This document shows, in pieces, positions 39,862-49,890 of a DNA stretch of 64,000 nucleotides (within the stretch, counting starts at the first letter, position 1; the number at the start of each line of letters is the position of its first letter). The notes beneath the pieces are model-generated. The model had not been told where the DNA came from and ran no database searches. It saw only the letters and a program-made list of their open reading frames with translations. The stretch is from Saccharomyces uvarum (taxonomy: Eukaryota; Ascomycota; Saccharomycetes; Saccharomycetales; Saccharomycetaceae), in NCBI GenBank assembly GCA_947243795.1, contig OX365932.1:186001-250000 (forward strand). The letters run 5' to 3'. The translations under genes were made by a program, and so were the position numbers.

Positions 39862-40887
39862 TTATTTCTCAATAGTGGTTGCTAAAATTTTTTGCTTCTG
39901 TGCCTTTTTCTGTTTAGCGACTGCGTATAGGATGCCAGACAGAAACCCCAGAAAGATCGATAGAAACGACAAAAGATTTCTTGGAGCGTTAAAGAGGACC
40001 AACCCAGCAAACGCTATAGGAAGTTTGTTCAGGGCTCCCACCATGGAATAAGTGGTGGATGAAGTCACACGAACACACCAGCCGGAACAGTACGATATTC
40101 CCACCGATGCCAACCCACTGATGATCATCGCGGTCAGCGAGTCAGGAGACAGGTTCATGGACAAGTTGTCTGCGGACCAGTCCTCCATGATGATGGAAGA
40201 AACAATCAGCAGGGGCAACGCCAGAATGTTGTTGTAGAACATGGTGTCATAATCCTTGAAGTTAGTCAGGCGGATTCTCTTCCGCATGATCAAAACGAAC
40301 AGCGCAGACGAGATGCAGTTAGTGAACATCCAGAGGTAACCTGGATTCAAAACAAACGTGGTCGACTCAACCAGATCCTGGTCGAGGTCTTCTAGGGGCG
40401 ACAGCTTGATTGCCATGGCCTGCTGGTCGCCCAAGGTCGCCACCACGGACGAGAGTACCATCATGAAGAACGATGACAGCTCCATGGAGGTGACTTTCCC
40501 GCCAAAGAAGATGATCTCGCCATACGCGATGAGAATGATTGTCAGGTTCTTGAAAATGGTGTAGATGGGTACGTCTAGGTACTGCAGGCTCTTGGATGAC
40601 GTATATATCATCAACACCAGAAGAAAGGATATGGGGAACCAGCTCTTCACGTCGGTCCTGTTCAGAGACCGAAACTTGGCAACCCCCACCGCCCGCAGTA
40701 TGCACAGCGCTAGTGTGCATACCAGCGATTGCACAAAAAGCATCACGAAGTTCATGCTAAAGTTGTCCCGGTTGACTACGAACTTGTTCGTCACTGTCAT
40801 CAGTATCGACGACGCACAGTAGGATAGGATCGAGGCCGGCCCGGAGTTGGCTACCGAGTCAACCCATTCATGCTTGCTCTTACTCAT
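39862..40887 (-). CDS. HVG1: Hvg1, full-length nucleotide-sugar (GDP-mannose) transporter homolog
   Basis: A 341-residue polytopic membrane protein of the drug/metabolite transporter superfamily, with about ten hydrophobic segments. It aligns along its whole length with the Golgi GDP-mannose transporter Vrg4: [18 protein letters not shown] at the start, [36 protein letters not shown], and the GDP-mannose binding GALNK near 286-290. From memory the S288C HVG1 product is only about 249 residues and lacks the N-terminal helices. Here the N-terminus is intact from an ATG at 40887. The first in-frame codon upstream is a GTG, not used. The gene is somewhat GC-rich. Whether it transports GDP-mannose here is an inference. 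Confidence 0.93.
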   Translation of the reverse strand: MSKSKHEWVDSVANSGPASILSYCASSILMTVTNKFVVNRDNFSMNFVMLFVQSLVCTLALCILRAVGVAKFRSLNRTDVKSWFPISFLLVLMIYTSSKSLQYLDVPIYTIFKNLTIILIAYGEIIFFGGKVTSMELSSFFMMVLSSVVATLGDQQAMAIKLSPLEDLDQDLVESTTFVLNPGYLWMFTNCISSALFVLIMRKRIRLTNFKDYDTMFYNNILALPLLIVSSIIMEDWSADNLSMNLSPDSLTAMIISGLASVGISYCSGWCVRVTSSTTYSMVGALNKLPIAFAGLVLFNAPRNLLSFLSIFLGFLSGILYAVAKQKKAQKQKILATTIEK

Positions 40888-41212
40888 TGCTAGCACGCGT
40901 TCTTGACCTATCTACACCTATACAGCACCTGCCCTGAAGCTCCAGCTCTTGTGCTCGCTGCTCCACCATGTCCCTTTGATCATTCTTGACATGCTATATT
41001 AGTGACATTTGACCGCGGTAACCCGGTGGAGCGGTTCCGAAAGAAATTGACATGGCAATGCTGAGAGAGAGGAAAGAGTCATCTGGCAAGACATTAGCAG
41101 GTTAAAGAGAGGTGCATGAAGGTCGACGCAGCAGCCCAGCCCACAGTAATACAGTGTGTAAGAAAGAGAGCGAAAGAGAGCACAGGGCCCCCTTCCCCCC
41201 CCCTACAAACAA
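40888..41212. promoter_or_regulatory. HVG1-GLN3 divergent promoter
   Basis: A 325-base region with an 8-base palindrome ACCGCGGT (41012-41019) among several CGG/CCG triplets, GA-rich tracts at about 41064-41180, and a run of nine C residues at 41195-41203 just before the GLN3 ATG. I see no GATA cluster. Confidence 0.5.
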
Positions 41213-43402
41213 ATGCAAGACGACCCCGAAAATTCGAAGTTGTACGACCTGCTGAACAGTCATCTGGATGTACACGGTCGAAGTAGCGAAGAGGCGAGAC
41301 AGACGGGTGGCAGCAGGAGTCAGACCAGCAGCAGTGGCGGTGAGAACGAGGAGGATCCGACGTTTGCCGGCGGATTCAACAGCGGCACGTTCGACTCGAT
41401 GCTGGAGGCACTGCCCGATGATTTGTACTTCACAGACTTCGTGTCTCCCTTCGCAGCAGCTGCCACAACCAGCGTCACGACGAGGACAATCGAAGAAAGC
41501 GTGCCGGCTACCAACCACATGGAGGACGACATCGCCATGTTCGATTCGCTGGCTACGAGCCAGCCCATCGATATAGCCGCTTCCAACCAGCAAAATGGTG
41601 AAATTGCACAGCTCTGGGACTTCAACGTAGACCAGTTGAACATGACGCCGAGCAATTCGAGCGGTTCCGCCACCATCAGTGCCCCTAACAGCTTCAACTC
41701 TGACATACCGCAGTACAACCACAGTACGCTCAGTAAAAGCGTCTCCAAATCTTCTTTGTTCCCACCAAATGCTATCGGAACCACCGGAAGTAATAGCCTT
41801 TATAGCTGCAGCAACAGCAATGCGAATGCCAACCAGCAGTCTCACCATTCTTTCAACATCTATAAACTACAAAACAACAACTCATCTTCGTCCGCTATGA
41901 ACATTGCCAGCAACACTAGTACCAATAATATCCAGCATCCGTTCCTAAAGAAAAGCGATTCCATGGGGTTATCGTCGTCCAACACAACGAACTCTGTAAG
42001 AAAAAACTCACTCATCAAGCCAATGTCGTCTACCTCATTGGCCAATTTCAAAAGAGCAGCTTCGGTGTCTTCCACCATGTCTAATATGGAACCCTCCGGT
42101 CAAAATAAGAAACCGCTGATACAATGCTTCAACTGTAAGACGTTCAAGACACCACTTTGGAGGAGAAGCCCCGAGGGGAACACCCTCTGTAATGCATGCG
42201 GTCTTTTCCAAAAACTGCATGGTACCATGAGGCCATTATCTTTAAAATCGGACGTTATCAAAAAGAGGATCTCGAAGAAAAGAGCAAAACAAACAGACCT
42301 AAACATTCCTCAAAACACCACAAGTGTACCCCCCACATCCGCAACACCAGTGTCCACTTCAACTGCCAAGCCTGTACGATCTAGGAAAAAATCTTTACAA
42401 CAAAATTGTATATCCAGAGTAATTCCCGAAGAAATCAACAATGATAATATCAATAAAAATAACAATATCCTTACCATGAATAGAGGAGGCTATAATTTCA
42501 ATTCGGTTCCTTCACCAATCCACATGAGCAGCCAACCGTACAACAGTAATGGCCCAAACTTCAATGGAGGAAGCAATGTAAACTTGAATTCGAATAATTT
42601 GATGCATCACAATTCAACCACTGTCACCCCCAACTTCAGAAAATCTTCAAGAAGAAGTAGTACTTCATCGAATACCTCGAGTTCTAGTAAATCTTCGTCC
42701 AGATCAGTGGTTCCGATTTTACCAAAGCCTTCTCCGAATAGCGCTAATTCACAGCAATTCAACATGAATATGAACCTAGTGAACACAACAAATAACATAA
42801 GCGCAGGAAATAGTGTGGCATCGTCACCGAGAATTATATCATCGTCGAACGTCAATTCGAATAGCCCTTTACAACAAAACCTGTTATCTAGCTCTTTCCA
42901 GCGTCAAGGAATGAATATACCAAGAAGAAAAATGTCACGTAATGCGTCTCATTCTTCTTCATTCATGGCTGCATCTTTACAACAACTGCATGAACAACAG
43001 CAAGTGGACTTGAATCCAAACCCAAGTGCAAATTCTAACAGACAAAATTGGAATACAAGCAATAGTGTCTCTACAAATTCAAGGTCATCAAATTTTGTTA
43101 CCCAAAAGCCAAATTTCGATATCTTCAACCCTCCATCAGATTCACCAGGTATTTCAAGACCGTCTTCAAGAAAATCTCACACTTCACTGTTGTCCCAGCA
43201 ATTGCAAAATTCAGAGTCAAATTCATTCACTTCAAATCACAAATATAACAATAAACTGTTCAGTAGTTCTACATCACCCATGAAATATGATGTGAATTCG
43301 AGTACAGGCGAAAAAAGTAATGACGATGGTTCCATAAAGGGATCCTCTAAAGAAAGTTCTGCGATTGCAGATGAGTTAGATTGGTTAAAATTTGGTATAT
43401 GA
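41213..43402 (+). CDS. GLN3: Gln3, GATA transcriptional activator of nitrogen catabolite genes
   Basis: A 729-residue protein (S. cerevisiae 730). An acidic N-terminal activation region includes [11 protein letters not shown]. Asn/Ser-rich low-complexity sequence surrounds one GATA-type C4 zinc finger from about Cys305, with [14 protein letters not shown] then CNACGLF, followed by a basic stretch [11 protein letters not shown] that includes the nuclear localisation signal. The C-terminus ([11 protein letters not shown]) is the known Tor1/Ure2-related regulatory end. Gln3 is held in the cytoplasm by Ure2 under good nitrogen and activates NCR genes when nitrogen is poor or TORC1 is inhibited. 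The GC-rich 5' part gives way to AT-rich, Asn-coding sequence. Confidence 0.96.
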   Translation: MQDDPENSKLYDLLNSHLDVHGRSSEEARQTGGSRSQTSSSGGENEEDPTFAGGFNSGTFDSMLEALPDDLYFTDFVSPFAAAATTSVTTRTIEESVPATNHMEDDIAMFDSLATSQPIDIAASNQQNGEIAQLWDFNVDQLNMTPSNSSGSATISAPNSFNSDIPQYNHSTLSKSVSKSSLFPPNAIGTTGSNSLYSCSNSNANANQQSHHSFNIYKLQNNNSSSSAMNIASNTSTNNIQHPFLKKSDSMGLSSSNTTNSVRKNSLIKPMSSTSLANFKRAASVSSTMSNMEPSGQNKKPLIQCFNCKTFKTPLWRRSPEGNTLCNACGLFQKLHGTMRPLSLKSDVIKKRISKKRAKQTDLNIPQNTTSVPPTSATPVSTSTAKPVRSRKKSLQQNCISRVIPEEINNDNINKNNNILTMNRGGYNFNSVPSPIHMSSQPYNSNGPNFNGGSNVNLNSNNLMHHNSTTVTPNFRKSSRRSSTSSNTSSSSKSSSRSVVPILPKPSPNSANSQQFNMNMNLVNTTNNISAGNSVASSPRIISSSNVNSNSPLQQNLLSSSFQRQGMNIPRRKMSRNASHSSSFMAASLQQLHEQQQVDLNPNPSANSNRQNWNTSNSVSTNSRSSNFVTQKPNFDIFNPPSDSPGISRPSSRKSHTSLLSQQLQNSESNSFTSNHKYNNKLFSSSTSPMKYDVNSSTGEKSNDDGSIKGSSKESSAIADELDWLKFGI

Positions 43403-43869
43403 TCTCATATTGTCATATATTATAATTGTTTTCATTACTCTCTCTCACGTTATGATTATTGATCGGTTGCATTGATAGATTTTTTATTATTTTATTTACT
43501 ACCACTACTGCCAGTACTGGTATAATTTGTTTTTGCTATTTTCAGTTCAAATTACTTGTAAAAAAAGAAGTGGTAATATATGGCATTGGACACTGGTTGT
43601 TCAGTTTATATTACTTTTATGTAGTCATATATTTATTAGGAATTTGTAATATCAGTACAATTATTATTTGGTGTTTCTTTTACCGTTCTGTCTTATGATT
43701 TTTTTTTTTGTTGAAGGGCCTTTTTTTTCTTAATGCCATTTTCTTTTTCTTATGGTGACCACAATCAATAGATTGATGTCCCAAAGACGAAAACAAACAA
43801 AAAATTTACACGATATGCCAACGGATTGACCAATTTTGTTGTGCTATTTTCATTTGTATCGCAAGAAAA
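43403..43869. other. GLN3-YEN1 intergenic region
   Basis: This 467-base AT- and T-rich region contains the GLN3 3' end and the YEN1 promoter. I recognise no factor site with confidence, and no gene. Confidence 0.5.
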
Positions 43870-46155
43870 ATGGGTGTCCCTCAAATATGGGAGTTTTTAA
43901 AGCCATTTCTACAAGACTCTAGAATTCCACTACGAAAGTTTATCATTGACTTTAATATCTCGCAAAAAAGACCCCCGAAGATTGCAATTGACGCATATGG
44001 GTGGTTGTTTGAATGCGGATTTATTCAAAATTTAGATACGAAATCAAGAGCAAGATCAAGATCAGGAAGTCCTATCCGTTCATCTCGAAGAAGTGATACC
44101 GAAATCAACCAAGATTATAACAGTGGCAGAAGCTATACATCGACAGGAAAAGCTGTCATAAATTTGGTATCTAGATTAAAGGAATTACTAAGCTTAAACG
44201 TGGAATTCTTGCTTGTATTTGACGGAATCATGAAACCCTCTTTCAAGAGAAAATTCAACCAGGAACCAACCGCTACTTGTTATGATGACGAAAAGGAGTA
44301 CTATTTAAACTGGGAACAGCATGTCAAAAATCATAAACTTTATGGCAATTGCCAAGGGTTGGCAAAGTCCGTCGAACCTGAGTTTATTAAACTTGTACGG
44401 AAATTATTGGACTTGATGAACATTTCCTATGTAATGGCATGTGGGGAAGGAGAAGCTCAATGTGTTTGGTTACAGGTTTCTGGAGCCGTGGATTTCGTTT
44501 TGAGTAATGATTCAGACACTCTGATTTTTGGAGGAGAAAAAATACTGAGAAATTATTCAAAATATTACGACGATTTTGGTCCGACGTCAGTAGTCTCTCA
44601 CAGTCCTAATAGGCATTACGATAGTAAGGAATCCTTTGTAACTGTTGTAGATCTACCCCAGATTAATCAGGTAGCTGAAGGGAAATTTGATCGATTGTCT
44701 CTCTTACTTTTTAGTGTTTTATTAGGCGCTGATTATAATCATGGAATCAAAGGCTTAGGTAAAAACAAGTCACTGAAATTGGCACAGTGTAAAGATCCTA
44801 ATTTCACCATAGAATTTTATGACATCTTCAAAGATTTCAAGACAAAAGACTCGAGATTAGAAAGTTTAAGAGATTTTCAATATAAGGCGTTTCAAGAAAG
44901 GATATATTTATATTGTAAGGACCATTCTGTCAAGCTCTTTGGGAGAAATTATTCTGTATTATTAAATCATGGTTCCTTTGAAGGTTGGCCATCGACTGTA
45001 GCCATTATGCATTATTTTCACCCCATTGTCCGACCATATTTTGATGAAGAAGTCCTCAGTAATAAATATATAAATATGATGGGAAATAAGAATTACAGGA
45101 ATCTGAACTTTAACGAATTGTCATATTTTCTGCGAAGTTTAAATTTACCTCAAATATCTAATTTCGATAGATGGTTCCATGATTCTATGCACGAAATGTT
45201 TCTTTTAAGAGAATTTTTATCATACAACGAGACTGATTGTATAGGTGAAGGTAACATGAGAATTACCGAAGAAAAGACATTGAATACCAATAGTAACAAA
45301 TTTCAGATGCAATGTTTTAAAATAAGGTATACAACGTTTTTGCCAAATATTCCCATTTCTTCTCAATCCCCTTCAAAAAGGAGTGACTCTCCAAGTAGGA
45401 GTAAGAGTCCTACGCGGCGTCAACTGGATATAATGGAACATCCTAATAGTCTCTGGCTGCCCAAGCGCTTGATACCTGAGTCCCATCCTCTGGTACTCCA
45501 ATATTACGAAGAACGGCGCTTAGCATTAGAGCAGATGAATAAGAAGGGGAAAAATGCCGGTAAAAAGAGTCGGCAATTACAAAAGAACAATTTGGACGAT
45601 TTTCTTAGAAAGCATGCATCACCGATTAAGAATATCCAAAAAGTAGATGACTCGATGAAGCAAACGTTGGAGCCCGTGAAGAAGCGCCTTTTCGTGGACG
45701 CAGACGAAGACACAAGCTTGGAAGAAATATCACACATCATAGAATTGCCCACCAGGGATAATGATAGTGATAGCGGCGATGAATCTTTGATTTTTCTCGA
45801 AGAGGTTACAAACAGTCAATCGGTGCTGGATAACTCGCCTGGTAAGAGGCTTCGGGATCTTATCCAAAATGAAAGGATTGACACCGAGGACGAAGAAACA
45901 GAAGAATCTCCTTTGAAGAAGTCAAGAACCGGTATTGGTGAGACAAAATTGCCCGCACCTGACTCAAAGTCATACCTAACTTCTACTGCCAATATTCGTT
46001 TGCAAAGAACAAAGATACAGCCTCCAAAGTTGGCCAATCTACGACTAGAGAGAGAGCATTCCTCGGTGCTTGACCAGCTTGTCACAGACGCACAAGACAC
46101 TGTCGACCGGTTTCTTGTAGCTTATGACAGCGCCAGTAGCAGTAGTGTAGAATGA
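43870..46155 (+). CDS. YEN1: Yen1, Holliday junction resolvase (XPG/Rad2 family)
   Basis: A 761-residue nuclease (S. cerevisiae 759), the GEN1 ortholog. It starts MGVPQIWEFL. The XPG-N domain includes Asp41 (AIDAYGW), and the XPG-I domain has GEGEAQC with Glu193 and Glu195, then SNDSDTL. A helix-hairpin-helix lies in LLGADYNHGIKGLG (about 288-301). The C-terminal third is disordered with SP sites (for example SQSPSKRSDSPSRSKSP) and a basic nuclear localisation region. Cdk phosphorylation of such sites keeps Yen1 out of the nucleus and inactive until anaphase, when Cdc14 activates it. An Arg-Ser insert at about 58-78 sits inside the N domain. Confidence 0.97.
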   Translation: MGVPQIWEFLKPFLQDSRIPLRKFIIDFNISQKRPPKIAIDAYGWLFECGFIQNLDTKSRARSRSGSPIRSSRRSDTEINQDYNSGRSYTSTGKAVINLVSRLKELLSLNVEFLLVFDGIMKPSFKRKFNQEPTATCYDDEKEYYLNWEQHVKNHKLYGNCQGLAKSVEPEFIKLVRKLLDLMNISYVMACGEGEAQCVWLQVSGAVDFVLSNDSDTLIFGGEKILRNYSKYYDDFGPTSVVSHSPNRHYDSKESFVTVVDLPQINQVAEGKFDRLSLLLFSVLLGADYNHGIKGLGKNKSLKLAQCKDPNFTIEFYDIFKDFKTKDSRLESLRDFQYKAFQERIYLYCKDHSVKLFGRNYSVLLNHGSFEGWPSTVAIMHYFHPIVRPYFDEEVLSNKYINMMGNKNYRNLNFNELSYFLRSLNLPQISNFDRWFHDSMHEMFLLREFLSYNETDCIGEGNMRITEEKTLNTNSNKFQMQCFKIRYTTFLPNIPISSQSPSKRSDSPSRSKSPTRRQLDIMEHPNSLWLPKRLIPESHPLVLQYYEERRLALEQMNKKGKNAGKKSRQLQKNNLDDFLRKHASPIKNIQKVDDSMKQTLEPVKKRLFVDADEDTSLEEISHIIELPTRDNDSDSGDESLIFLEEVTNSQSVLDNSPGKRLRDLIQNERIDTEDEETEESPLKKSRTGIGETKLPAPDSKSYLTSTANIRLQRTKIQPPKLANLRLEREHSSVLDQLVTDAQDTVDRFLVAYDSASSSSVE

Positions 46156-46220
46156 GTTGGCAGTGCACGGCATTAAAAAGTTCGCCACCACAGTTAACCG
46201 CGACAAAAACGAGGGAAGCG

Positions 46221-46228
46221 GCGATGAG
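46221..46228 (+). promoter_or_regulatory. PAC-type GCGATGAG box upstream of MXR1
   Basis: An exact GCGATGAG lies 118 bases before the MXR1 ATG. PAC boxes normally mark ribosome-biogenesis and polymerase genes, so its meaning at a stress-repair gene is unclear. It lies just after the YEN1 stop. Confidence 0.35.
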
Positions 46229-46345
46229 TAAAAGGGTGGACATATGTAAAGTAGACACATTTTTCTAACACTAAACAGGAGTTATTCAAAAGATTATTAG
46301 GCATATACCTGCAATCAACCACCAGATTAAAAACAGAATACAATC

Positions 46346-46900
46346 ATGTCATCGCTCATCTCTAAAACAATTAAGTACGATCCAACAAAGGATAAGTTAA
46401 TCACATTAGCATGTGGGTGCTTTTGGGGTACGGAGCATATGTTCAGGAAGTACTTAAATGACCGCATAGTGGATTGTAAAGTAGGCTATGCAAATGGCGC
46501 AGAATCCAAAAAGGATTCTGCCCACGGTATATCTTACAAGAAGGTTTGTGGGGGTGATACCGACTTTGCCGAAGTTTTACAAGTATCCTATAATCCCAAA
46601 ATCGTAACTTTGAAAGAGCTAACAGATTTTTTTTTCAGAATCCACGACCCTACCACATCCAATTCGCAAGGACCTGATCAAGGAACGCAGTATCGCAGTG
46701 GGTTGTTTGCTCATTCAGATGCTGATTTAAAGGAGTTAGCTCAAATCAAAGCAGAATGGCAACCAAAATGGGGTAACAAGATTGCTACCCTCGTCGAACC
46801 CATCAAGAATTTCTATGATGCTGAAGAGTACCACCAGTTATACTTGGATAAGAATCCTCAAGGTTATGCGTGCCCTACTCATTATCTGAGGGATATTTAG
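46346..46900 (+). CDS. MXR1: Mxr1, peptide methionine-S-sulfoxide reductase (MsrA)
   Basis: A 184-residue MsrA enzyme, the same length as in S. cerevisiae. The catalytic signature ACGCFWG has the active Cys25. The core YANG...SYKKVCGGDTDFAEVLQV is present (given in parts), and the C-terminal GYACPTHYL supplies the recycling cysteine. It reduces methionine-S-sulfoxide in proteins using thioredoxin and protects against oxidative damage and ageing. Confidence 0.97.
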   Translation: MSSLISKTIKYDPTKDKLITLACGCFWGTEHMFRKYLNDRIVDCKVGYANGAESKKDSAHGISYKKVCGGDTDFAEVLQVSYNPKIVTLKELTDFFFRIHDPTTSNSQGPDQGTQYRSGLFAHSDADLKELAQIKAEWQPKWGNKIATLVEPIKNFYDAEEYHQLYLDKNPQGYACPTHYLRDI

Positions 46901-47198
46901 ACATATTTTATGTATGAAGTTAGTTATTCATAAAAAGAAAAGTAAAATAAAGAAAGGCAAGGGCATTTTGAATGAAACATTTACTGTTGAAGAATTTATT
47001 ATATATATAGGTATACAGGATCTATCTTTTCGATTACATAAACTTAATATCACTATATTAGTAGCGACAGGATCGTTAGATGTTGTTGTTTTTTCATATT
47101 TATATTTTATTTTTGATGCTTTTAATGATCAAACCGTTGAGTCTTTGAACATGAAGACATTGAGAAAAGGAACTGAAATGGAATTGAATTGAATTGAA
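46901..47198. other. MXR1-SAH1 convergent region
   Basis: A 298-base AT-rich tail-to-tail gap. A 92-codon ATG-started frame (46914-47192) fills almost all of it but resembles nothing I know. An 11/11 match to the yeast ARS consensus is at 47098-47108, and (GAATT)3 at 47181-47195 touches the SAH1 stop. Confidence 0.45.
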
Positions 47199-48548
47199 TC
47201 AGTATCTGTAGTGGTCAGCCTTGAATGGACCTTCTTCTGGGATACCCAAGTATTCTGATTGGACATCGCTTAACTTGGTCAATTTGACACCCAAGTTACC
47301 CAAGTGGAATTTAGCAACGGCTTCATCCAAAATTTTTGGTAGGACATGGACACCAATTTCGAATGGACCGGTCTTTTGGAATTCAATGTGCTTTTCTCTG
47401 AAGGACTTGTCGTTAGACTTGAACAAAGCAATTTGAGCCAAAACTTGGTTGGAGAAAGAACAAGACATGACGAAAGAGGAGTGACCAGTAGCACAACCCA
47501 AGTTAACTAATCTACCGTTAGCCAACAAGATGACGTGTCTACCAGAGGATAACAAGTAACGGTCGACTTGTGGTTTAATGTTGATACATTCCTTAGCGTT
47601 AGCCTTCAACCAAGCGACATCAATTTCGATATCGAAATGACCAATGTTACAAACAATGGCATCTTCTGGCATGTTGACGAAGTGTTCACCGTTGATAATG
47701 TCTCTGCAACCAGTGGTGGTGACAAAGACTTGACCGATGTGGGAGGCATCTTCCATGGTGGAGACTTGGTAACCTTCCATAGCAGCTTGTAAAGCATTGA
47801 TTGGATCGATTTCAGTAACCAAAACACGGGCACCCATTCCTCTCAAAGCAGCAGCACAACCCTTACCAACATCACCGTAACCAGCGACGACGGCAACCTT
47901 ACCAGCCAACATGACATCGGTGGCTCTCTTGATACCATCGACCAAAGATTCTCTACAGCCGTACAAGTTGTCGAACTTGGACTTGGTGACGGAGTCGTTG
48001 ACGTTAATGGCTGGGACCTTTAACTTACCTTCCTTGACCATTCTGTATAAGTGGTGAACACCAGTGGTGGTTTCTTCAGAAAGACCGAAACAGTCATTCA
48101 ACATCTCTGGGTATTTTTCATGGACTAAAGTGGTCAAATCACCACCGTCATCCAAGATCAAGTTCAATTTCTTGTTGTCCTTGAAGGCAAACAATTGTTG
48201 TTCAATACACCACAAGTATTCTTCTTCGGTTTCACCCTTCCATGCGAAGACTGGTACACCGGAAGCGGCAATGGCAGCAGCAGCGTGGTCTTGAGTGGAG
48301 TAGATGTTACAGGAAGACCAGGTAACTTCAGCACCTAGAGCAACTAAGGTTTCGATCAAAACGGCAGTTTGAATGGTCATGTGCAAACAACCGGCAACAC
48401 GGGCACCCTTTAAAGGTTGGACGCTACCGTAGGCATTTCTAATGGCCATCAAACCTGGCATTTCATGTTCAGCCAATTCGATTTCCTTTCTACCGAAGGC
48501 AGCTAGAGAGATATCAGCGATTTTGTAGTTTTGAGCTGGAGCAGACAT
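47199..48548 (-). CDS. SAH1: Sah1, S-adenosyl-L-homocysteine hydrolase
   Basis: A 449-residue enzyme, the same length as in S. cerevisiae. It hydrolyses S-adenosylhomocysteine to adenosine and homocysteine, relieving product inhibition of all SAM methyltransferases. Visible are the substrate-binding [15 protein letters not shown] (79-93), [11 protein letters not shown] with the catalytic Lys near 189, the NAD-binding GYGDVGKG (223-230) and the C-terminal KADHYRY that closes the cofactor site of the neighbouring subunit. Codon usage is extremely biased, as for an abundant protein. The promoter has a CACGTG box. The 3' end touches a GAATT repeat. Confidence 0.98.
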   Translation of the reverse strand: MSAPAQNYKIADISLAAFGRKEIELAEHEMPGLMAIRNAYGSVQPLKGARVAGCLHMTIQTAVLIETLVALGAEVTWSSCNIYSTQDHAAAAIAASGVPVFAWKGETEEEYLWCIEQQLFAFKDNKKLNLILDDGGDLTTLVHEKYPEMLNDCFGLSEETTTGVHHLYRMVKEGKLKVPAINVNDSVTKSKFDNLYGCRESLVDGIKRATDVMLAGKVAVVAGYGDVGKGCAAALRGMGARVLVTEIDPINALQAAMEGYQVSTMEDASHIGQVFVTTTGCRDIINGEHFVNMPEDAIVCNIGHFDIEIDVAWLKANAKECINIKPQVDRYLLSSGRHVILLANGRLVNLGCATGHSSFVMSCSFSNQVLAQIALFKSNDKSFREKHIEFQKTGPFEIGVHVLPKILDEAVAKFHLGNLGVKLTKLSDVQSEYLGIPEEGPFKADHYRY

Positions 48549-49001
48549 TAGGTATTGTTTTTTTTGTCGGTTGAGTTATTCAATTAGTACAAAGATGAAT
48601 TGGAAGAGAAGAAGAAATTTAGAAAGCAGATTTTATAAGTGGTAAACCACTCTACTAAATAAGAGATACGAAAATCTAAAATCCGGCTTCGAGGTCGTTT
48701 AATTTTCTTTTTCCTCTGAAAATTTTCTTTCTTTTTCGGCCTTAGCCTGTGAAAATTCAGCCGAAAAAAAAAAAGCCAAGGGGATCACGTGCGCGGAAAG
48801 ATCTATCAGTAAAGGCAATAGTAAGAATAATGGTAGCAATAAAAGCATTGGTGAGGTTTCAGAAGACTAAGGGCTCAGTAGAAAACCATTACTGTTGAAT
48901 AACATATAAACTTTAGGATAACGGTCGCCATAGGCAATACATAAATAAATCATCTCTATATAAAATTGTTCACATAATATGCATATCTTCGTTCATTGGA
49001 A
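48549..49001. promoter_or_regulatory. SAH1 promoter and ERG28 3' region
   Basis: A 453-base interval. The SAH1 side has T-rich and A-rich tracts, two AAAATTTTC-like repeats at about 48698-48730 and a CACGTG box. The ERG28 side is the 3' region. I see no gene. Confidence 0.55.
48786..48791. promoter_or_regulatory. CACGTG (Cbf1-type) box of SAH1
   Basis: The palindrome CACGTG with flank AT (ATCACGTG) is the preferred Cbf1 context (RTCACGTG). It is 238 bases upstream of SAH1. Cbf1 with Met4/Met28 drives sulfur and methyl-cycle genes, which fits SAH1. Confidence 0.7.
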
Positions 49002-49448
49002 TTACCATGCAACACCGGTGTAGAATTCCCTTTGCTTGTACATCCAGACCAAAGATGTGGTTGAAACAACCAATGGGCCCATGAATCCCTTTCCTAACTT
49101 ACAGGTTCTGAAAATCAATAGCTCGGAGCCGAAATGGAAAAGGGCAACGACATAAGACATGAAGACCAATTCGAAAATGTGTGGTTCGTTCAAGTACAAA
49201 GCACCATAGAATCTGATAATACAGGCGACGAAGGTCCAAGTACCGAATGTTCTTGCACTTAAATGTGTTGTTTCGGTAGGCTTTCTTTCGTAGACTCTAC
49301 GTGTCAATTCTAACCCAGAAATGTAGGTCTGGACTGAATTGAAGACGGAGACAATGGAAATGAAAAGCAACCATTTTGGTAAGTAACCGTTTGGCATTGA
49401 TGCTAAGGTGGTCTTTGTTGTAGTTATTACGTCTTGTAGGCTGAACAT
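49002..49448 (-). CDS. ERG28: Erg28, ER scaffold of the sterol C-4 demethylation complex
   Basis: A 148-residue membrane protein, the same length as in S. cerevisiae, with four hydrophobic segments (near 25-45, 70-88, 93-112, 121-137). It holds Erg25, Erg26 and Erg27 together at the ER during ergosterol synthesis. The sequence is almost unchanged from the S. cerevisiae protein (for example IFRTCKLGKGFMGPLVVSTT). A sterol response element lies upstream. Confidence 0.96.
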   Translation of the reverse strand: MFSLQDVITTTKTTLASMPNGYLPKWLLFISIVSVFNSVQTYISGLELTRRVYERKPTETTHLSARTFGTWTFVACIIRFYGALYLNEPHIFELVFMSYVVALFHFGSELLIFRTCKLGKGFMGPLVVSTTSLVWMYKQREFYTGVAW

Positions 49449-49890
49449 TTTTGTTTGATTGATATATTTGAAGTCTTTTGGTACTATGGTTTTCCTCAGG
49501 TCAAGAACATAAAATCCAGAAACTAAATGGCTTCTTATGTAAAAATAGCAACTAAGTGATACAACGTCAACAGAATTGTTCGGCTTTGTTTTATATACGG
49601 GGCAGATCAGACAATAGAATCGTACCTTTTTACGTTTTCCTTTCGTTCCGTCCTAAAAGGAAAACGTGAAAAAGAGCTAACTTTTTCCTATCGGCAATAC
49701 CGTAAAAAGTTTAATTCAGGTTCGTATAAAATTAGGTTAATCAATGGTGCAAGTCCGAAAAAGCATTTCAAATAGTTGGGGAGACAACGTTCTCTATTCA
49801 TTGAATCGAACCTATAATATTGAGCTAGATTGTGCCTTGAACGAAACGTGTCTTTATATTTTGTTTATTACAATGCGATCCCTACAGGAA
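49449..49890. promoter_or_regulatory. ERG28 promoter and MEI4 3' region
   Basis: A 442-base interval containing the ERG28 promoter, with a TCGTATAA box listed separately, and then the MEI4 3' end. I see no other feature. Confidence 0.5.
49722..49729 (+). promoter_or_regulatory. Sterol response element (Upc2/Ecm22 site) of ERG28
   Basis: TCGTATAA contains the exact 7-base SRE core TCGTATA bound by Upc2 and Ecm22, 274 bases upstream of the ERG28 ATG. Most ERG genes carry such a site, which supports the call despite the short motif. Confidence 0.65.

Noticed and set aside
47098-47108. 11/11 match to the ARS consensus in the MXR1-SAH1 gap
   Set aside because: Such matches are frequent in AT-rich yeast DNA; another falls inside the KRE29 coding region at about 38458. 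Without replication data an origin cannot be called.
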